DNA from: Streptomyces violaceorubidus
GTDB taxonomy: Bacteria; Actinomycetota; Actinomycetes; Streptomycetales; Streptomycetaceae
NCBI RefSeq assembly: GCF_000717995.1
Contig: NZ_JODM01000001.1
Span: 744,001-808,000 of the forward strand
Length of the DNA stretch: 64,000 nt
Direction: 5' to 3'
The translations under genes were made by a program, and so were the position numbers. Below the pieces are notes generated by a model that was not told where the DNA came from, searched no databases, and was given only the letters and a program-made list of their open reading frames with translations. Below, in pieces: positions 33,335 through 42,729 of the stretch. How positions within the stretch are numbered: the first letter of the stretch is position 1; the number at the start of each line of letters is the position of its first letter.

Positions 33335-36300
33335 GTGCCCGCCCACATCACCGATCCCGAGCAGCTCAAGGAGCTCCTCGGCATCCCCTTCACCCCGGAG
33401 CAGACGGCCTGCATCGTCGCGCCGCCCGCGCCGCAGGTGATCGTGGCCGGAGCCGGGTCGGGCAAGACGACGGTGATGGCGGCCCGCGTGGTGTGGCTGG
33501 TCGGCACCGGCCAGGTCGCCCCGGAGCAGGTCCTCGGCCTCACCTTCACCAACAAGGCGGCCGGCGAACTCGCCGAACGCGTCCGCAAGGCCCTGATCAG
33601 AGCGGGCGTGACCGACCCGGACGTGATCGACCCGGACCACCCGCCGGGCGAGCCCGCGATCTCGACGTACCACGCCTTCGCGGGCCGCCTCCTGACCGAC
33701 CACGGCCTGCGCCTCGGGCTGGAACCGACGTCCCGCCTCCTCGCCGACGCCACCCGCTACCAGCTCGCCGCGCGGGTCCTGCGCGAGGCACCCGGGCCCT
33801 ATCCGGCGCTCACCCGGTCCTTCGCCGACCTGGTCAGCGATCTCCTCGCCCTCGACGCCGAGCTCGCCGAGCACCTGGTACGCCCCGAGGACCTGCGCAC
33901 CTGGGACGCCGCTCTCCTGGACACCCTGGAGGGCGTCCGGCTCAGCAACGCCGATCTGCGCAAGGTCCCCGAGGCCGCCGCCGCCCGCCGTGAACTGGCC
34001 GAGCTGGTGATCCGCTACCGGGCCGCCAAGCGCGAGCGGGACCTGCTCGACTTCGGCGACCAGATCGCCCTGTCCGCGCGGCTCGCCGGACTCCCCGAGG
34101 TGGGCCGAGTGCTGCGCGACGAGTACCGCGTCGTGCTGCTCGACGAGTACCAGGACACCTCCGTGGCCCAGCGCATCCTCCTGGCGGGCCTGTTCGGCGG
34201 CGGGACCGGCCACCCCGTGACCGCCGTGGGCGACCCCTGCCAGGCGATCTACGGCTGGCGCGGCGCCTCCGTCGCCAACCTCGACGACTTCCCCGAACAC
34301 TTCGCCCACGCGGACGGACGGCCCGCGGCGCGTCAGGCGCTCAGCGAGAACCGCCGCAGCGGCGGCCGTCTCCTCGACCTCGCCAACGGCCTCGCCGAGC
34401 CCCTGCGCGCCATGCACGCGGGCGTGGAGGCCCTGCGGCCCGCCCCGGGCGCCGAACGCGACGGCACGGTCCGCTGCGCCCTGCTGCGCACCCACGCCGA
34501 GGAGATCGACTGGATCGCCGACTCCGTCGCCCACCTCGTGCGCACCGGCAAGGCACCCGGCGAGATCGCCGTCCTGTGCCGCACGGCGACCGACTTCGCC
34601 GAGATCCAGGGCGCGCTGGTGGCCCGCGACGTCCCCGTCGAGGTCGTCGGCCTCTCCGGGCTGCTGCACCTGCCCGAGGTGGCCGACCTGGTCGCCGTCT
34701 GCGAGGTGCTCCAGGACCCGGGCGCCAACGCCTCCCTGGTGCGCCTGCTCTCCGGCCCCCGCTGGCGCATCGGCCCGCGCGACCTGGCCCTCCTGGGCCG
34801 CCGCGCCCGGCTGCTGGTCAGCCACGCGCGCGTGGAGGCCGACGACGATCCCGACCGGAGGCTCGCCGAGGCAGTCGAGGGCGTCGACCCCTCCGAGGTG
34901 ATATCGCTGGCGGACGCCCTGGACACCTTCCTGGAGACGCCGCTGGACGGCACCGGGGACGACGACGGACTGCCCTTCTCGGCGGACGCGCGCGTGCGGT
35001 TCGCCCGGCTGGCCACCGAGCTGCGCGATCTGCGCCGGGCCCTGTCCGACCCGCTCATGGACGTCCTGCACCGCGTCCTCGCCGTCACCGGCCTTGAGGT
35101 CGAACTGTCGGCGTCCCCGCACGCCCTGGCAGCCCGTCGCCGCGAGACCCTGTCCAACTTCCTCGACGTCGCCGCGTCCTTCGCCGCGGGCGACGGCGAG
35201 GCGACCCTGCTCGCCTTCCTCGGCTTCCTGCGCACCGCGGCGCAGTACGAGAAGGGCCTGGACAACGCGCTGCCCGGCGGCGAGAACACCGTCAAGGTGC
35301 TCACCGCGCACAAGTCCAAAGGCCTCGAGTGGGACGTCGTCGCCGTACCCGGTCTCGTCACCGGCACCTTTCCCAGCGGCCAGGGCCGCGAGAAGTGGAC
35401 CGCCCAGGGCAAGGTGCTGCCGCACGGCCTGCGCGGCGACGCCGAGACCCTGCCCGACGTCGGGTCCTGGGACGCCCGCGGCCTGAAGGCCTTCCACGAG
35501 GCCATGAAGGACCACCAGCACACCGAGGAGCTCCGCCTCGGCTACGTCACCTTCACCCGCCCCCGCTCCCTGCTCCTCGGCTCCGGACACTGGTGGGGAC
35601 CCAGCCAGAAGAAGCCCCGCGGACCGTCCGACTTCCTCACGGCCCTCTACGAGCACTGCGTCGCCGGACACGGCGAGATCGAGGCCTGGGCGGACGAACC
35701 CGCCGAGGACGAGGAGAACCCGGCCCTGCACCGGGCGACCGCGGACGAGGTCTGGCCCCTGCCCCTGGACGACGAGGCACTCGCCCGACGCCGGGCAGCC
35801 GCCGAGACGGTCCTCGCCCACCTGGACGGCCTCGCCGCCGGAGAGGACGGCCTCCCCTCCGACCCCGGCACCTACGACGACCCGGACTGGCCGCCCCCGG
35901 CGGACGACGAGGCACCCCCGGAGGACACGGATCCCGATTGGGCCGGGGACCCCGCCGACTGGGACACCTGGACCACTGACCGGCCCGGCGCTCCGCAGGA
36001 CACCACGGACCGCCCCACCACCCCGCGGCAGACGCCCACGGTCCCGCACCAGGCGACGCCCCGCGAACAGCCACCGGGCCGAGCACCCGCATCCGCACCC
36101 GTCTCCGCTCGCCTCACGCCGGAGGAGGCCCGCACCGTCGCCTCCTGGGACCGCGACCTGGACGCGCTCACTGGCGAGCTCCTGCGCGCCCGCGAGAGCG
36201 TCACCGACGTGCACCTGCCGGCGTCCCTGACCGCCTCCCAGCTGCTGAGCCTGGCCGCCGACCCGGACGGCTTCGCCCAGGAGCTGGCCCGCCCCATGCC

Positions 36301-36844
36301 CCGCCCGCCGCAGCCCGCCGCCCGCCGCGGCACCCGGTTCCACGCTTGGGTCGAGGCCCGGTTCGAACACCTGACGCTGCCGCTGCTGGAACCGGAGGAG
36401 CTGCCCGGCGGCGACGCCGAGATCGCCGACGAACAGGATCTGGAGTTCCTGAAGGACGCCTTCGAGCGCACCGAGTACGCCCGCCGCACGCCCTTCCGCG
36501 TCGAGGCGCCCTTCCAGCTCTCCCTCGCCGGACGCGTCGTACGCGGTCGCATCGACGCCGTCTACAAGGAGGGCGAGGGCGACACCGCTACGTACGAGAT
36601 CGTCGACTGGAAGACGAACCGCGCCGCCACCGCCGACCCGCTCCAGCTCGCGCTCTACCGGATCGCCTGGGCCGAGCAGCAGCACGTGCCGCCCGCGTCG
36701 GTGACGGCAGCCTTCCTGTACGTGCGCACCGGCGAAGTCGTACGGCCCCAGGGGCTGCCGGACCGCGCGGCGCTGGAGAAGCTGCTGCTGGCCGAGCCGG
36801 TCGGTGACGAACCGCACGATCGGGGTGTCCGCGCGGGCCGATAG
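33335..36844 (+). CDS. adnB: AdnB-type helicase-nuclease subunit
   Basis: 1169 aa. UvrD helicase motifs: GAGSGKTTV (residues ~37-45), LTFTNKAAGEL, DEYQDTS (~270), GDPCQAIYGWRGA, LTAHKSKGLEWD (~660) and YVTFTRPRS (~735). A long acidic and Pro-rich linker (residues ~800-930) precedes a RecB-like nuclease: GRIDAVY then EIVDWKTNRA (~1090). There is no Fe-S Cys cluster, as expected for AdnB. It forms a heterodimer with AdnA for end resection. GTG 33335 is chosen because TAGCCT lies seven bases upstream (leaderless). An open GTG at 33239 would add 32 residues. Confidence 0.9.
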   Translation: MPAHITDPEQLKELLGIPFTPEQTACIVAPPAPQVIVAGAGSGKTTVMAARVVWLVGTGQVAPEQVLGLTFTNKAAGELAERVRKALIRAGVTDPDVIDPDHPPGEPAISTYHAFAGRLLTDHGLRLGLEPTSRLLADATRYQLAARVLREAPGPYPALTRSFADLVSDLLALDAELAEHLVRPEDLRTWDAALLDTLEGVRLSNADLRKVPEAAAARRELAELVIRYRAAKRERDLLDFGDQIALSARLAGLPEVGRVLRDEYRVVLLDEYQDTSVAQRILLAGLFGGGTGHPVTAVGDPCQAIYGWRGASVANLDDFPEHFAHADGRPAARQALSENRRSGGRLLDLANGLAEPLRAMHAGVEALRPAPGAERDGTVRCALLRTHAEEIDWIADSVAHLVRTGKAPGEIAVLCRTATDFAEIQGALVARDVPVEVVGLSGLLHLPEVADLVAVCEVLQDPGANASLVRLLSGPRWRIGPRDLALLGRRARLLVSHARVEADDDPDRRLAEAVEGVDPSEVISLADALDTFLETPLDGTGDDDGLPFSADARVRFARLATELRDLRRALSDPLMDVLHRVLAVTGLEVELSASPHALAARRRETLSNFLDVAASFAAGDGEATLLAFLGFLRTAAQYEKGLDNALPGGENTVKVLTAHKSKGLEWDVVAVPGLVTGTFPSGQGREKWTAQGKVLPHGLRGDAETLPDVGSWDARGLKAFHEAMKDHQHTEELRLGYVTFTRPRSLLLGSGHWWGPSQKKPRGPSDFLTALYEHCVAGHGEIEAWADEPAEDEENPALHRATADEVWPLPLDDEALARRRAAAETVLAHLDGLAAGEDGLPSDPGTYDDPDWPPPADDEAPPEDTDPDWAGDPADWDTWTTDRPGAPQDTTDRPTTPRQTPTVPHQATPREQPPGRAPASAPVSARLTPEEARTVASWDRDLDALTGELLRARESVTDVHLPASLTASQLLSLAADPDGFAQELARPMPRPPQPAARRGTRFHAWVEARFEHLTLPLLEPEELPGGDAEIADEQDLEFLKDAFERTEYARRTPFRVEAPFQLSLAGRVVRGRIDAVYKEGEGDTATYEIVDWKTNRAATADPLQLALYRIAWAEQQHVPPASVTAAFLYVRTGEVVRPQGLPDRAALEKLLLAEPVGDEPHDRGVRAGR

Positions 36845-36854
36845 GCTCGTAGGC

Positions 36855-38267
36855 ATGAGCCACCCCGTTGACAATGCTGTCAGCGCTGTCCGCACGTACA
36901 TCGAACAGCACCGCGCCGCCTTCCTCGACGACCTCGTCGACTGGCTGCGCATCCCGTCCGTGTCGGCCCAGCCCGACCACGCGACCGATGTGCGCCGCAG
37001 CGCCGACTGGCTCGCCGCCAAACTGAAGGAGACCGGCTTCCCGACCGCCGAGGTCTGGCCCACCCCCGGTGCCCCCGCGGTCTTCGCCGAGTGGCCCTCC
37101 GGGGATCCGCAGGCGCCGACGGTCCTCGTCTACGGCCACCACGACGTACAGCCCGCCGCCCGCGAGGACGGCTGGAACAGCGACCCCTTCGACCCCGTCG
37201 TCCGCGAGAACCGCCTCTACGCGCGCGGGGCGGCCGACGACAAGGGGCAGGTGTTCTTCCACACACTCGGTGTCCGCGCCCACCTCGCCGCCACCGGCCG
37301 CACCGCCCCCGCGGTGAACCTCAAGCTGCTGGTCGAGGGCGAGGAGGAGTCCGGCTCCCCACACTTCCGCGCCCTCGTCGAGGAGCGCGCCGAGCGGCTC
37401 ACCGCCGACGCGGTGGTCGTCTCCGACACCGGCATGTGGTCCGCGGACACCCCCACCGTCTGCACCGGCATGCGGGGCCTCGCCGAGTGCGAGATCCGTC
37501 TGCACGGGCCCGACCAGGACATCCACTCGGGCTCCTTCGGCGGCGCGGTCCCCAACCCGGCCACCGCCGTCGCCCGCCTTGTGGCCGCCCTGCACGACGA
37601 ACACGCGCGCGTGGCGATCCCCGGCTTCTACGACGGAGTGCGAGAGCTCACCGACCGCGAACGCGAGCTCTTCGCCGAGCTGCCCTTCGACGAGCGGCAG
37701 TGGCTGCGCACGGCCAAGTCGTACGCCGCCCACGGCGAAGAGGGACACACCACCCTGGAGCGCATCTGGGCCCGCCCCACCGCCGAGGTCAACGGCATCG
37801 GCGGCGGCTACCAGGGCCCGGGCAGCAAGACGATCATCCCCTCGTCCGCCATGGTGAAGCTCTCCTTCCGTCTCGTCGCCGGCCAGGAGCCCGACGACGT
37901 GGAGAAGGCAGTCCGCGCCTGGGCCGCCGACCAGGTCCCGCCGGGCATCCGCTGCGAGATCACCTTCGGCTCCGCCACCCGCCCGTGCCTGACGCCGCTG
38001 GACCACCCGGCCCTCAGGTCCGTGGTCCGCGCGATGGGCAGCGCCTTCGGCAAACCGGTCCGCTTCACGCGCGAGGGCGGCTCAGGACCGGCCGCCGACC
38101 TCCAGGAGGTCCTCGGAGCGCCGGTGCTCTTCCTCGGCATCTCCGTACCGTCCGACGGCTGGCACGCCCCCGACGAGAAGGTGGAACTGGATCTCCTCCT
38201 CAAGGGCGTCGAAACCTCCGCCCACCTCTGGGGCGACCTGGCGGAGCACTGGCGTCACGCCCCCTGA
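36855..38267 (+). CDS. M20 family dipeptidase / zinc peptidase
   Basis: 470 aa. The metal-binding motifs of the M20 family are clear: YGHHDVQPA (His, residue ~96), RGAADDKGQ (bridging Asp ~127), VEGEEESGS (catalytic Glu-Glu ~160) and DTGMW (Asp ~192). A lid domain occupies about 195-370. Cytoplasmic. It should cleave dipeptides or acylated amino acids with two Zn. ATG 36855 is 10 bp after adnB and has TAGGCT (36842-36847) seven bases upstream, so a separate leaderless transcript is likely. Confidence 0.9.
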   Translation: MSHPVDNAVSAVRTYIEQHRAAFLDDLVDWLRIPSVSAQPDHATDVRRSADWLAAKLKETGFPTAEVWPTPGAPAVFAEWPSGDPQAPTVLVYGHHDVQPAAREDGWNSDPFDPVVRENRLYARGAADDKGQVFFHTLGVRAHLAATGRTAPAVNLKLLVEGEEESGSPHFRALVEERAERLTADAVVVSDTGMWSADTPTVCTGMRGLAECEIRLHGPDQDIHSGSFGGAVPNPATAVARLVAALHDEHARVAIPGFYDGVRELTDRERELFAELPFDERQWLRTAKSYAAHGEEGHTTLERIWARPTAEVNGIGGGYQGPGSKTIIPSSAMVKLSFRLVAGQEPDDVEKAVRAWAADQVPPGIRCEITFGSATRPCLTPLDHPALRSVVRAMGSAFGKPVRFTREGGSGPAADLQEVLGAPVLFLGISVPSDGWHAPDEKVELDLLLKGVETSAHLWGDLAEHWRHAP

Positions 38268-38436
38268 GCGCCGCGCACGTCCGGGACCCGCCCGGCGTCG
38301 CGCGCGGCACACTGGAAAGGCCGCCCGACACCGCCCGCCACCGCCGAGCCCTCCCGGACCCGGTCACCGCCCGCCGTACGAACCGCTGAACCCGCCTGCC
38401 GAACCGAACCGCTCACCGGGGGAGTTGGAAGCACCC

Positions 38437-39381
38437 GTGACCACCTGGACCGACCACACCGCCGACCGTCCCATCTCGTTCACCGCTCCCAGCGGCATCG
38501 ACCGCGCCGCCCACCACCGCCTCGACGAGGCCTGGCTCGCGGCGGCGTGGAGCCACCCCTCGACGCGCTGCTTCGTGGTCTCCGGCGGCCAGGTCCTGAT
38601 CGACGAGACGCCCGACGGCGCCACCGAACTCGTCATGACCCCCTCCTTCGAGGCCCCGCTCACCGAGGCGCACCGCTACTTCCTGGGCACCGACGAGGAG
38701 GGGACCAGCTACTTCGCCCTTCAGAAGGATTCCCTGCCCGGCCGCATCGACCAGTCCGCCCGCCCCGCGGGCCTGCGCGAGGCGGGCCTGCTCCTGTCGC
38801 CCCGGGACGCCGGACTGATGGCCCATGCCGTCGCCCTGGAGAACTGGCAGCGCCTGCACCGGTTCTGCTCCCGCTGCGGCGAGCGCACCGTCATCGTCGC
38901 AGCCGGCCACATCCGCCGGTGCCCCGCCTGCGGTGCCGAGCACTACCCGCGCACCGACCCGGCGGTGATCATGGCGGTCACGGACGGGGAGGACCGCATC
39001 CTGCTCGGCCGCCAGGTGCACTGGCCCGAGGGCCGCTTCTCGACCCTGGCCGGCTTCGTGGAGCCCGGGGAGTCCATCGAGCAGTCGGTGCGCCGAGAGG
39101 TCCAGGAGGAGGTCGGCGTCACCGTCGGGCCGGTCGAGTACGTCGCGAGCCAGCCGTGGCCCTTCCCGTCCAGCCTGATGCTCGGCTTCATGGCCCACGC
39201 CACCTCGACCGAGATCAACGTCGACGGCGACGAGATCCACGAGGCCCGCTGGTTCTCCCGGGAGGAACTGGGCGCCGCCTTCGAGTCCGGCGAGGTGCTG
39301 CCGCCCTACGGCATCTCGATCGCGGCCCGCCTCATCGAGCTCTGGTACGGCAGGCCCCTGCCGACGCGCAGCGCCTTCTGA
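38437..39381 (+). CDS. nudC: NAD(+) diphosphatase / RNA deNADding enzyme
   Basis: 314 aa. A middle zinc ribbon CSRCGERTV...RRCPACGAEHYPR (residues ~144-170) is followed by the Nudix box GFVEPGESIEQ...REVQEEVG (~205-227) and the NudC-specific SQPWPFPSSLM motif (~240). The enzyme hydrolyses NADH to NMNH and AMP and removes NAD caps from RNA. GTG 38437 has GGAG upstream. It lies beside mycoredoxin, as in M. tuberculosis. A terminator follows after 13 bp. Confidence 0.93.
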   Translation: MTTWTDHTADRPISFTAPSGIDRAAHHRLDEAWLAAAWSHPSTRCFVVSGGQVLIDETPDGATELVMTPSFEAPLTEAHRYFLGTDEEGTSYFALQKDSLPGRIDQSARPAGLREAGLLLSPRDAGLMAHAVALENWQRLHRFCSRCGERTVIVAAGHIRRCPACGAEHYPRTDPAVIMAVTDGEDRILLGRQVHWPEGRFSTLAGFVEPGESIEQSVRREVQEEVGVTVGPVEYVASQPWPFPSSLMLGFMAHATSTEINVDGDEIHEARWFSREELGAAFESGEVLPPYGISIAARLIELWYGRPLPTRSAF

Positions 39382-39394
39382 TCCCGAGGCCACA

Positions 39395-39435
39395 AGAGGG
39401 GCGGCCCCTCCCGTTGCGGGAGAGACCGCCCCTCT
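39395..39435. terminator. Bidirectional terminator between nudC and the former mycoredoxin 3' end
   Basis: AGAGGGGCGG (39395-39404) pairs with CCGCCCCTCT (39426-39435), and an inner CTCCCG/CGGGAG pair extends the stem. Before integration it would have served nudC and the convergent mycoredoxin gene. It now faces only a stub on that side. Confidence 0.85.
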
Positions 39436-39484
39436 ACGACTTCTTCCAACTTCTTCTACGACCGACTGCGTATCGGCCCGTCGG

Positions 39485-39571
39485 CTACGCGCCGATCTTC
39501 TGCTTCACCTGCGCCAGCGACGGGTTCGTCAGCGTCGAGCCGTCGGGGAAGAGCACGGTGGGCACGGTCTA
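39485..39571 (-). pseudogene. Displaced 3' end of the mycoredoxin gene
   Basis: Read on the minus strand the frame gives TVPTVLFPDGSTLTNPSLAQ then VKQKIGA and a stop. This is the native C-terminus of a mycoredoxin, with no start and no N-terminal CGYC half. Upstream of TVPTV the frame runs into a TAG within element DNA. The N-terminal half is 7.3 kb away at 46,900-47,067. It is the stub left by integration. Confidence 0.92.
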
Positions 39572-39579
39572 TAGACTTC
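39544..39579. other. attL of the integrative element
   Basis: The shared core GTGGGCAC is at 39558-39565, with the presumed crossover dinucleotide GG at 39561-39562. Sequence to the left is host (mycoredoxin 3' end) and to the right is element DNA. The integrase gene begins 70 bp away. Confidence 0.85.
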
Positions 39580-39633
39580 CCTCTCAGTGAGGGTGGCCAG
39601 TCACGGCTGCCCCATGTCCGGGAGGGGAGACCC

Positions 39634-41289
39634 GTGGACGAGAAGCCCAGGGCTCTTGGCGTGATCCGTCTGTCTGTCGGCAACGAGAACCAGACGGGGG
39701 AGGAAACGCAGCGCACCCGCATCAGCAAGCGGGTGGACGCGGAGGAGATGGATCTCGTCGACTTCGCCGTCGATATCGACGTGTCGGCGTCCATCTCGCC
39801 GTGGATGCGCCCCTCCCTGGGGGACTGGCTCAACAACAAGCGGGACCAGTTCGACCACATCGTCATCCTGAAGATCGACCGCATCGCCCGGTCGGTCCGT
39901 CACCTCTCGGACGTCATCGAGTGGTGCGAGGCGAATGGCAAGGGGCTCATCTCCTGTGAAGAGGGGTTCGACCTTTCCAAGCCCTGGGGCAAGACGATCG
40001 CCAAGATCCTGGCCGTGGTCGCAGAGGCCGAGTTGGACGCCATCAAGGCCCGCAACAAGGCTTCCCGGGAGACCATGCGGCGCACTGGGCGCTGGCCTGG
40101 CGGTCTCGTTCCGTTCGGCCGTAGAGCGGTCAAGGGAGACGACGGCTTCACTCTGGAACTTGACCCGGAATACGGCCCCGTCCTAGTCGAGATGATCCGC
40201 CGCTTCATCAAGAAGCCGAGCTTCTCGGCGGTGGCCGACTGGCTCAACGACAAGGGCGTGCCCACGGCCCAGGACATCGCTCGCATCCGTGCAGCGACAG
40301 GGGAAAGCACGACTCGCCTTGCGGCCCCGAAGCCACGTGGCAGCCGGTGGACGGCGACCACGGTCCAAGCTGTACTCACCAGCCGGTCTCTCCTGGGGGA
40401 GTACATCCGCGCCAACGGCACGGTGGTACGCAACGACGACGGCACGCCCGTCATGCGGTCGGAGCCTGTGCTGAACGAGGAGGAGTGGGCGTCCCTGTCG
40501 GAGGCTGTCACCTCGGTCAAGTACAAGAAGCAGAAGGGCTCGACTTCCCCGACGGTCGGCATCTCGTTCTGCATGCCGTGCGGTAGCCCGATCTACTACG
40601 TCAAGGGCGACCCGGCCAGGGGCAAGCGCGACCGGTACCGCTGTCACGGCAACAAGAGCAAAGGCATCAAGGCGTGTTCGAAGCAGACCTTCTTGGCTGA
40701 CGACTTGTACCCGTGGCTGGAGTCGACGCTCCTCGGGGAGATCGGACACCTGGAGCGGATGGAGTCCAGCACGACCATCGACGACAGCCGCGCGGCGAAG
40801 CTGGCCGTCATCGACGGCAAGATGAACCAGCTCCTCAAGGAGCTACGAGAGGGCGAGATCAGCGCGGTCGTGTACTCCTCGCGTGTCGCCGAGCTTGCGC
40901 AGGATCGGGAGAAGGTCACCAGTCAGGATGGGCCGAAACCGGTCACGGTGTGGACCGGTACCGGGGAGAACTACGCCGAGTGGTGGCAGCGATCCAGCGT
41001 GGACGAACGGCGCGAGTTCCTGAAGAAGCATGAGGTGAAGGCGCACTTCAGGACTGACGTACTGGCCATCGACCCGGGGGACTTGATCGACAACCTTCGG
41101 ATGCAGGGCACACGTCGGGTTGATGTTCACACCGCGCCGTCCCAGATCGTGGAGCCGCTCGAAGCGATCGTTCTACCTGGAGGAAAACCCGTGACGAAGC
41201 TGCCGATGCTGACCGGCGCGAAGTCCGAGATCGTCAGTAGTTGGAAGGACTTCGAGGAACGCCGCCGGGTAGCCGCAGAAGGGTGCTGA
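39634..41289 (+). CDS. int: Large serine recombinase (integrase)
   Basis: 551 aa. The N-terminal resolvase-type catalytic domain has Ser14 in GVIRLSVG, and the Arg pair in KIDRIARSVRHL (residue ~72). A recombinase domain follows (residues ~165-290, YGPVLVEMIRRFI). Then comes a zinc ribbon (SFCMPCGS...YRCHG...ACSKQ, ~312-350) and a coiled-coil segment (LAVIDGKMNQLLKELREG, ~390). This is the full layout of phiC31-type integrases. The GTG start lies 70 bp from attL, with GGAGGGGAG upstream. It should catalyse attP x attB integration within the mycoredoxin gene. A directionality factor was not recognised. Confidence 0.95.
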   Translation: MDEKPRALGVIRLSVGNENQTGEETQRTRISKRVDAEEMDLVDFAVDIDVSASISPWMRPSLGDWLNNKRDQFDHIVILKIDRIARSVRHLSDVIEWCEANGKGLISCEEGFDLSKPWGKTIAKILAVVAEAELDAIKARNKASRETMRRTGRWPGGLVPFGRRAVKGDDGFTLELDPEYGPVLVEMIRRFIKKPSFSAVADWLNDKGVPTAQDIARIRAATGESTTRLAAPKPRGSRWTATTVQAVLTSRSLLGEYIRANGTVVRNDDGTPVMRSEPVLNEEEWASLSEAVTSVKYKKQKGSTSPTVGISFCMPCGSPIYYVKGDPARGKRDRYRCHGNKSKGIKACSKQTFLADDLYPWLESTLLGEIGHLERMESSTTIDDSRAAKLAVIDGKMNQLLKELREGEISAVVYSSRVAELAQDREKVTSQDGPKPVTVWTGTGENYAEWWQRSSVDERREFLKKHEVKAHFRTDVLAIDPGDLIDNLRMQGTRRVDVHTAPSQIVEPLEAIVLPGGKPVTKLPMLTGAKSEIVSSWKDFEERRRVAAEGC

Positions 41290-41574
41290 ACGGTCTTACA
41301 GCCCCCGGTCCGGGTTTTCCTGGGTCGGGGTTTCTCGTGCCGCGAGGACCCCATAGCAAGTCGTTGACCTGGGCGGCTGTACCATGCCTGGCAGGTCGCC
41401 GCCGTCACTCCCGATCGCACGAGACCGAGTCCGGGCGCAAGCCTGGGCGACCACCTGTGAAGCGCCGTGCTCACCGCACGACCATCCCCGCGAAGAAAGG
41501 GAGGCACATGTCCCGCCGTCCGGCGGGGGTCACTGGCGCACCCGTGTGCGCTGCACAGGAAGGAGCCACAGTCA

Positions 41575-41937
41575 GTGGCTATCAGCTTCGGTCACGACCG
41601 CCCGTGGGGCGGCGTCTCCCAGCACGAGTACCGCCGCATGGCACAGCACCCCGGGCATCTCCTTGCCTACCGCGTGCACTTCGCGGCCATCGGTTGGGCG
41701 GACAGGCAGGGGCACGCAGCCTTTGAGCCGGGCCGTCTCGCGACACTGCTTGGCAAGAACGGTAAGCGGCTCTCCGACCAGAGCACGCGCAACGCGATAG
41801 GACGGGCCAAGGATCTGCACCTTGTTTCGCCCCGCTCCGGGGCGGCATGCCTGGTGCTTCCGCCTCACCTGTTCCAGAAGGCCAAGGGCGCTCCCGTTCC
41901 ATGCCGCGTTCACCAGGACCGCACGCCCTGCGTGTAG
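41575..41937 (+). CDS. Small probable DNA-binding protein of the element (120 aa)
   Basis: 120 aa, opening VAISFGHDRPWGGVSQHEYR. The middle, RLATLLGKNGKRLSDQSTRNAIGRAKDLHLV (residues ~60-90), looks like a winged helix with a recognition helix. Similar proteins occur in Streptomyces integrative elements near the integrase. It could be a regulator or an excision factor. GTG 41575 is supported by AAGGAG nine bases upstream. The 285-bp gap before it has no other convincing gene. An overlapping frame from ATG 41508 also has a good ribosome site but reads as low-quality protein. Confidence 0.65.
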   Translation: MAISFGHDRPWGGVSQHEYRRMAQHPGHLLAYRVHFAAIGWADRQGHAAFEPGRLATLLGKNGKRLSDQSTRNAIGRAKDLHLVSPRSGAACLVLPPHLFQKAKGAPVPCRVHQDRTPCV

Positions 41938-42024
41938 GCGGAGCACGTCTGACGTATGCCGCTACCTGCGCTGAGCTGCGGAAACGTTCGCGTCCTCTCT
42001 TCTCTATTTGGGGTAGGTCCAGTG

Positions 42025-42337
42025 CGGCCCCCTCCGGGGCCGACAGAGTGAAGACACTTCGACCAACGGCAAGGGCATACCGGGGCGCGGCAGCGCCCCC
42101 ACCTGCGTAAGTCGCAGCGGCGGAAGAGTCACCAGGGAGGGGCGGCTACGCCGCCACGGAGCAAAGGCCTTCAACGGTGCGGCCCCGCAGGGGCCGAAAT
42201 CTGGAAGACCAGGAAGCTACACAGTGGGGACGCTGGCGCGCCCTCATAGGGCGAAGCCGCAAGGGGTAAGGCGCTTCCCGTTGGGGGCCGCTACGCGGCC
42301 ACAGAGCGAAGACGCTTACGCCAAGCCTCGAAAGGCT
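42025..42337 (+). ncRNA. Array of small GC-rich hairpins with AAGA-loop partner hairpins
   Basis: Seven short hairpins occur within 313 bp: 42025-42042, 42082-42099, 42141-42155, 42180-42196, 42239-42253, 42286-42300 and 42324-42337. Stems are 5-7 bp and loops 3-5 bases. Three are followed after a few bases by a second 4-bp stem with an AAGA loop: AGTG-aaga-CACT, CTGG-aaga-CCAG and AGCG-aaga-CGCT. The stem bases change together and the loop is constant, which argues for a structured RNA or folded single-stranded DNA. No protein gene is convincing from 41938 to 42729. Confidence 0.5.
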
Positions 42338-42541
42338 CCACTCTTGTGCAGGCTTCCGCCGCCGGCTGGAGCCTCACCATTGCTCTGGCCTGCGGCTTTC
42401 CTCTTGCGCCACTCCTCGTCGTCGCCCTGGCGCCCCCTGGAACCGTGGCGGAATCTGAGCTGCTAAGACATGGAGGTCGAAGCCTGCCCCCTTCGGGGGT
42501 CATACCCCCACCTCTGCGTCGTCGCTCGTGTCCTTGCCGAC

Positions 42542-42567
42542 GGGCACTGCACTGCCGGGCAGTGCCC
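42542..42567 (+). terminator. 9-bp hairpin downstream of the array
   Basis: GGGCACTGC (42542-42550) pairs perfectly with GCAGTGCCC (42559-42567) around an 8-base loop. It could terminate a transcript of the hairpin array before the res-like site. Confidence 0.5.
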
Positions 42568-42586
42568 ACAGGGCGACAGATCAGGG

Positions 42587-42720
42587 TGTCGCGTAAACGG
42601 TCGGTTGCGCGACAGTGCGCCACGCGTCGACCCGTGTCCGATTCGCCCATGCCTTGCTGTCGCGTAACCCGTCGCAAAAGATCACGCCCCGTCTAGCTTT
42701 CGCGACACCTATGTGCGACA
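42587..42720. other. res-like recombination site upstream of the resolvase
   Basis: A 28-bp imperfect dyad with TGTCGCG...CGCGACA ends (42587-42614) has the size and TGTC/GACA ends of a Tn3-type res subsite I. A second pair, TGTCGCGTAA at 42658 and TTTCGCGACA ending 42707, and a third GTGCGACA (42713-42720) follow, in a res I-II-III-like arrangement. The resolvase start is at 42730. Confidence 0.5.
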
Positions 42721-42729
42721 GTCCTCGGC

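Noticed and set aside
33308..37063. Minus-strand frame of 1251 codons opposite adnB
   Set aside because: It is the GC-rich antisense shadow of adnB: low-complexity Gly/Val/Arg sequence with no motif, whereas the plus strand shows full helicase and nuclease motifs.
39558..39565. tRNA-type attachment site for the integrase
   Set aside because: The junctions lie in a protein gene (mycoredoxin), and neither flank folds as a tRNA.
41508..41726. Frame with a strong ribosome site (AAGGGAGG) overlapping the 120-aa element gene
   Set aside because: Codon positions and residue composition look like a shifted shadow. The 41575 start has AAGGAG and a helix-turn-helix-like product. It could at most be a short leader.
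42346..42696. Plus-strand frame across the region between the hairpin array and the resolvase
   Set aside because: The C-terminal half is Arg/Cys/Pro-rich and runs through the res-like repeats. No ribosome site was found.
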